64,000 nucleotides of DNA from Wenzhouxiangellaceae bacterium (GTDB lineage Bacteria > Pseudomonadota > Gammaproteobacteria > Xanthomonadales > Wenzhouxiangellaceae), in assembly GCA_028289455.1 (NCBI GenBank), contig JANQPN010000032.1, positions 1-64,000 on the forward strand, given 5' to 3'. The number at the start of each line of letters is the position of its first letter. Within the stretch, counting starts at the first letter, position 1. The notes under the pieces were generated by a model. That model did not search any database and had not been told where the DNA came from. It saw nothing but the letters and a program-made list of their open reading frames with translations. Shown in pieces: positions 62,011-64,000 of this stretch. Position numbers and translations under genes: made by a program.

Positions 62011-63945
62011 TTATTTCTTGCCTTTTAACCGGTGCTTAAACGCAGGCTGCGCGCCACGCAGATTCACTGGCCTGTTTCCGCCGTGTGGGTTCCCGCTGAT
62101 TCCACGGTTGAGCTCTTCATCTGTTTCCACTGATATCTCACTGGGAAACGCCTGTTTGCCTATTTCATCAGTTGGGCCAGGCAAGCGCTGTATAACACCC
62201 ATCTTTCCAAACTCATAAATCATCTCATTGGTTTGCTCAAGATAAGCGCCTTTCAGACCGCGAAACCAGCTGCTCCGGCGGGAAAATGCTTTTTTCCGCT
62301 CAGCCAAATCCGCATCTGCATCACACACGATCTGATAGTCTTCCATTGTCAGAACCTCATTGGGTACTGATCCCGGCCATAACGCAGGCACGTAGGGGTC
62401 ATATTCTTCGTCGTAGCCCGACCTGCAGTTCGCCATATCACTATGCCAGGGTATGCCCATCCAACGTGTCAGATCGCCCGGCCCCTGCCAGAAAATCGGG
62501 GCATACTCGTCATACACTGTATAGTTGGCGCCGCTGAAAAGCTCCGGCTTGAGAAATTCACCATAGTCCGGTACCGGGATTTCATCAGGCCGGTGTTTAA
62601 TCCGGAATGGTGCTTCATACATGGTGTAGAAGCGCATCGGCCAGGTAACTTCGATACCGGGATGAAAAGGCCCGCCCAACAGAAAATCCAGACTTGCCTT
62701 GTCGAGCATTTCCGGTTGTTTATCCACTGGTACTTCCTGCAGTGTTTCAGGGCCGAACGTCAATGGATCAGCGCCCGCAGGCCAGTCATCGATAAAATCA
62801 CCTTCCGACCATTTCTTCAATGCCTTGTACTGTGTCCAGGTGACTGCCAGAAACCCATCCAGACCCGGCTGATCAACGCTGGGGTTATCACCATACAACC
62901 ATGGCCAGCCGTTCCAGTCGTCCAGTTGCGGGTTTGGATTGGTGAAGTAATCCGGGTCCGGATTACGGAAATTCTGAAACACCCGGTTGCGCACTTCACG
63001 ATAGACTTCATCGGTACTGTGCAACTGCTCAAAATATTCCGGTTGGAAAAAGTCATGTGGTGCCTTCCAGCCAAATTCGGTGGCAAAGCCGCGGTTAACC
63101 CATTGCTGCTGGTAGAACTTCTGCAATGTCGGCAGTATGTCTCGGGTAAACAATACATCCTCGTAGGGAATCAGGAAATTGTTGAAACCATATGAGCTGT
63201 TGACATAGGTATCGTAGATCAGGTCATACAGGGTCACTACCGATTTAACATCCGGCGCCGGTTTGGGTGGTGTGCATACCACCCAGGCTGAGGTGACCGG
63301 AATAGTGTCACCGTTCAGTGTTACCTCGGCATGCACAGGCCCATCAGAAACATCATCCCACCAGCCGTCGTTATTGCCGAAGTTGACGGCAGAATTAGGA
63401 TCAACCCAACTACCGGCTTTACCATGTCCGCCAAGAAATATCAGCCTGCCCTGTTCATCCGTACGCAATGCCCCCAGATAAACCTCTGTTCCCATAATCG
63501 AGCTGGTAATCCGGTGCTGTTCACCACCGGCATCAACGCCTTCAACACTGCATGGCGGCGGTGTCATCATCAGCTGCTTACGCTGCTCCCCTTCATAAGC
63601 TGCATTCCGGCGCCGGCTGGGTATCGAAAAAGGCCGGTCCATTACAAAGTTAAACTGGTACCAGGCCGGTTTGGTATTGGCTACCTGAACTGTCCAGCGG
63701 ATAGATGCCGATTCGTCTGCGGTGATTTCTCTGACCACCTGACCTTCAGCATCGTAGCCGTATATTCTGAACCTGGCAGCCTGACGCTTAAGCGCTCCGC
63801 TTTTGTCTTTGTAAAACCCCAGTGGTCTGGGCGGTGGATTATCAACTTCAGGACCGAAAAAAAACTCTGATTCACTGTCACCCACTCTGGCAATACCTAT
63901 CCCCGGGTAAATGGCTGCCCTGACGATCTTTCTGTTATCACTCAT
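62011..63945 (-). CDS. lodA: CTQ quinoprotein amino-acid oxidase LodA (LodA-like)
   Basis: Copper-free quinoprotein oxidase that deaminates an amino acid and releases hydrogen peroxide; LodA itself is lysine epsilon-oxidase, GoxA is glycine oxidase. The 644-aa protein has the LodA-family start AAIYPGIGIARVGDSESEFF, the linker WDWEN-type GWWDDVSDGPVHAEVTLNG, and the conserved GIPWHSDMANCRSGY block. CTQ would be made from C507 (NCRSG) and W560 (SSWFRG), 53 residues apart; these are assigned from the family pattern. The ATG at 63945 has GGGGAGA about 4 bases upstream; the longer form from 63960 (TTG) is rejected. LodA proteins are exported without a classical signal peptide. The substrate cannot be told. 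The upstream neighbour is beyond the window. Confidence 0.88.
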   Translation of the reverse strand: MSDNRKIVRAAIYPGIGIARVGDSESEFFFGPEVDNPPPRPLGFYKDKSGALKRQAARFRIYGYDAEGQVVREITADESASIRWTVQVANTKPAWYQFNFVMDRPFSIPSRRRNAAYEGEQRKQLMMTPPPCSVEGVDAGGEQHRITSSIMGTEVYLGALRTDEQGRLIFLGGHGKAGSWVDPNSAVNFGNNDGWWDDVSDGPVHAEVTLNGDTIPVTSAWVVCTPPKPAPDVKSVVTLYDLIYDTYVNSSYGFNNFLIPYEDVLFTRDILPTLQKFYQQQWVNRGFATEFGWKAPHDFFQPEYFEQLHSTDEVYREVRNRVFQNFRNPDPDYFTNPNPQLDDWNGWPWLYGDNPSVDQPGLDGFLAVTWTQYKALKKWSEGDFIDDWPAGADPLTFGPETLQEVPVDKQPEMLDKASLDFLLGGPFHPGIEVTWPMRFYTMYEAPFRIKHRPDEIPVPDYGEFLKPELFSGANYTVYDEYAPIFWQGPGDLTRWMGIPWHSDMANCRSGYDEEYDPYVPALWPGSVPNEVLTMEDYQIVCDADADLAERKKAFSRRSSWFRGLKGAYLEQTNEMIYEFGKMGVIQRLPGPTDEIGKQAFPSEISVETDEELNRGISGNPHGGNRPVNLRGAQPAFKHRLKGKK

Positions 63946-64000
63946 GATCTCCCCTCGCAATCAAAAGCACGTCCCTGGCGGGCCATGCACGCTGATGTTT

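Noticed and set aside
1..64000. CRISPR arrays, insertion sequences, integrases, rRNA operons
   Set aside because: No regularly spaced repeats, no transposase or integrase motifs and no rRNA-like sequence were seen on either strand.

Overview
The window reads as chromosome of a free-living, probably marine or aquatic gammaproteobacterium. Support comes from a full-length RNase E beside rluC, a LolC-LolD pair, a GacA/UvrY-type regulator, DusB, Mfd followed by a CsiV-like gene, a DUF349 protein and a PpsR/PpsA pair. Genus cannot be fixed from sequence alone. I see no insertion sequence, prophage, integrase, CRISPR array or rRNA. Gene density is high, strands alternate often, and most genes sit in short operons of two to four.

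Layout. 1-6.9 kb: housekeeping block with lolD (cut by the window edge), lolC and rluC on the minus strand, divergent rne with a structured 5' leader, a GacA/UvrY-type regulator and tRNA-Ser(UGA) with a good sigma-70 promoter. 7.1-12.8 kb: an NTF2-like protein, then a minus-strand operon of an ABC-2 exporter (one ATPase, two DUF3526-type permeases joined by ATGA overlaps), a secreted Kelch protein and an upstream small His/Cys protein. 13.1-18.3 kb: a copper-redox locus with a 1,234-aa secreted multicopper oxidase and a single polypeptide that fuses SCO1, cytochrome c and PCu(A)C domains. 18.4-25.6 kb: an XRE-VOC fusion regulator with a methyltransferase and a YjbR protein, a Bax-inhibitor-1 protein, a TraB-family protein, DusB and a CadC-like wHTH/TPR regulator. 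25.8-30.7 kb: an AT-richer island of mostly unrecognised genes around an FHA-wHTH regulator, ending in a 573-aa protein with an HEWGH motif. 30.7-34.6 kb: small metabolic genes (2OG-oxygenase-like protein, esterase, PnuC, MAPEG, tiny membrane protein, metallo-beta-lactamase-fold protein). 34.7-43.4 kb: DUF349 protein, NhaC-type antiporter, Mfd and a CsiV-like protein. 43.4-47.0 kb: a three-gene minus-strand operon of an oxygenase-like protein, a cupredoxin lipoprotein and a membrane Ser/Thr kinase with a periplasmic sensor region and HAMP. 47.0-55.6 kb: M16 peptidase, ppsR and ppsA divergent, a wax-ester synthase/DGAT with a histone-H1-like tail and a small membrane protein. 55.8-64 kb: penicillin-acylase-family lipoprotein, CocE/S15-type hydrolase, exported cyclophilin, and a lodA-lodB pair for a CTQ quinoprotein amino-acid oxidase.

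How genes may work together. The multicopper oxidase and the SCO-cytochrome-PCu(A)C fusion look like one periplasmic copper-dependent unit: the fusion has every metal-binding motif needed to bring copper to a client and pass electrons. The cupredoxin lipoprotein beside a sensor kinase suggests a second redox or copper-linked signalling unit. PpsR/PpsA and the WS/DGAT place control of phosphoenolpyruvate and neutral-lipid storage side by side. LodA/LodB would make hydrogen peroxide from an amino acid. Secreted hydrolases (M16, penicillin acylase, CocE, esterase) fit a scavenging lifestyle.

Most interesting candidates for undescribed biology are the triple-fusion copper protein with its giant oxidase, the WS/DGAT with a DNA-binding-like tail, the FHA-wHTH/HEWGH island, and the cupredoxin-kinase operon. 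All functional links are inferred from sequence and context only.
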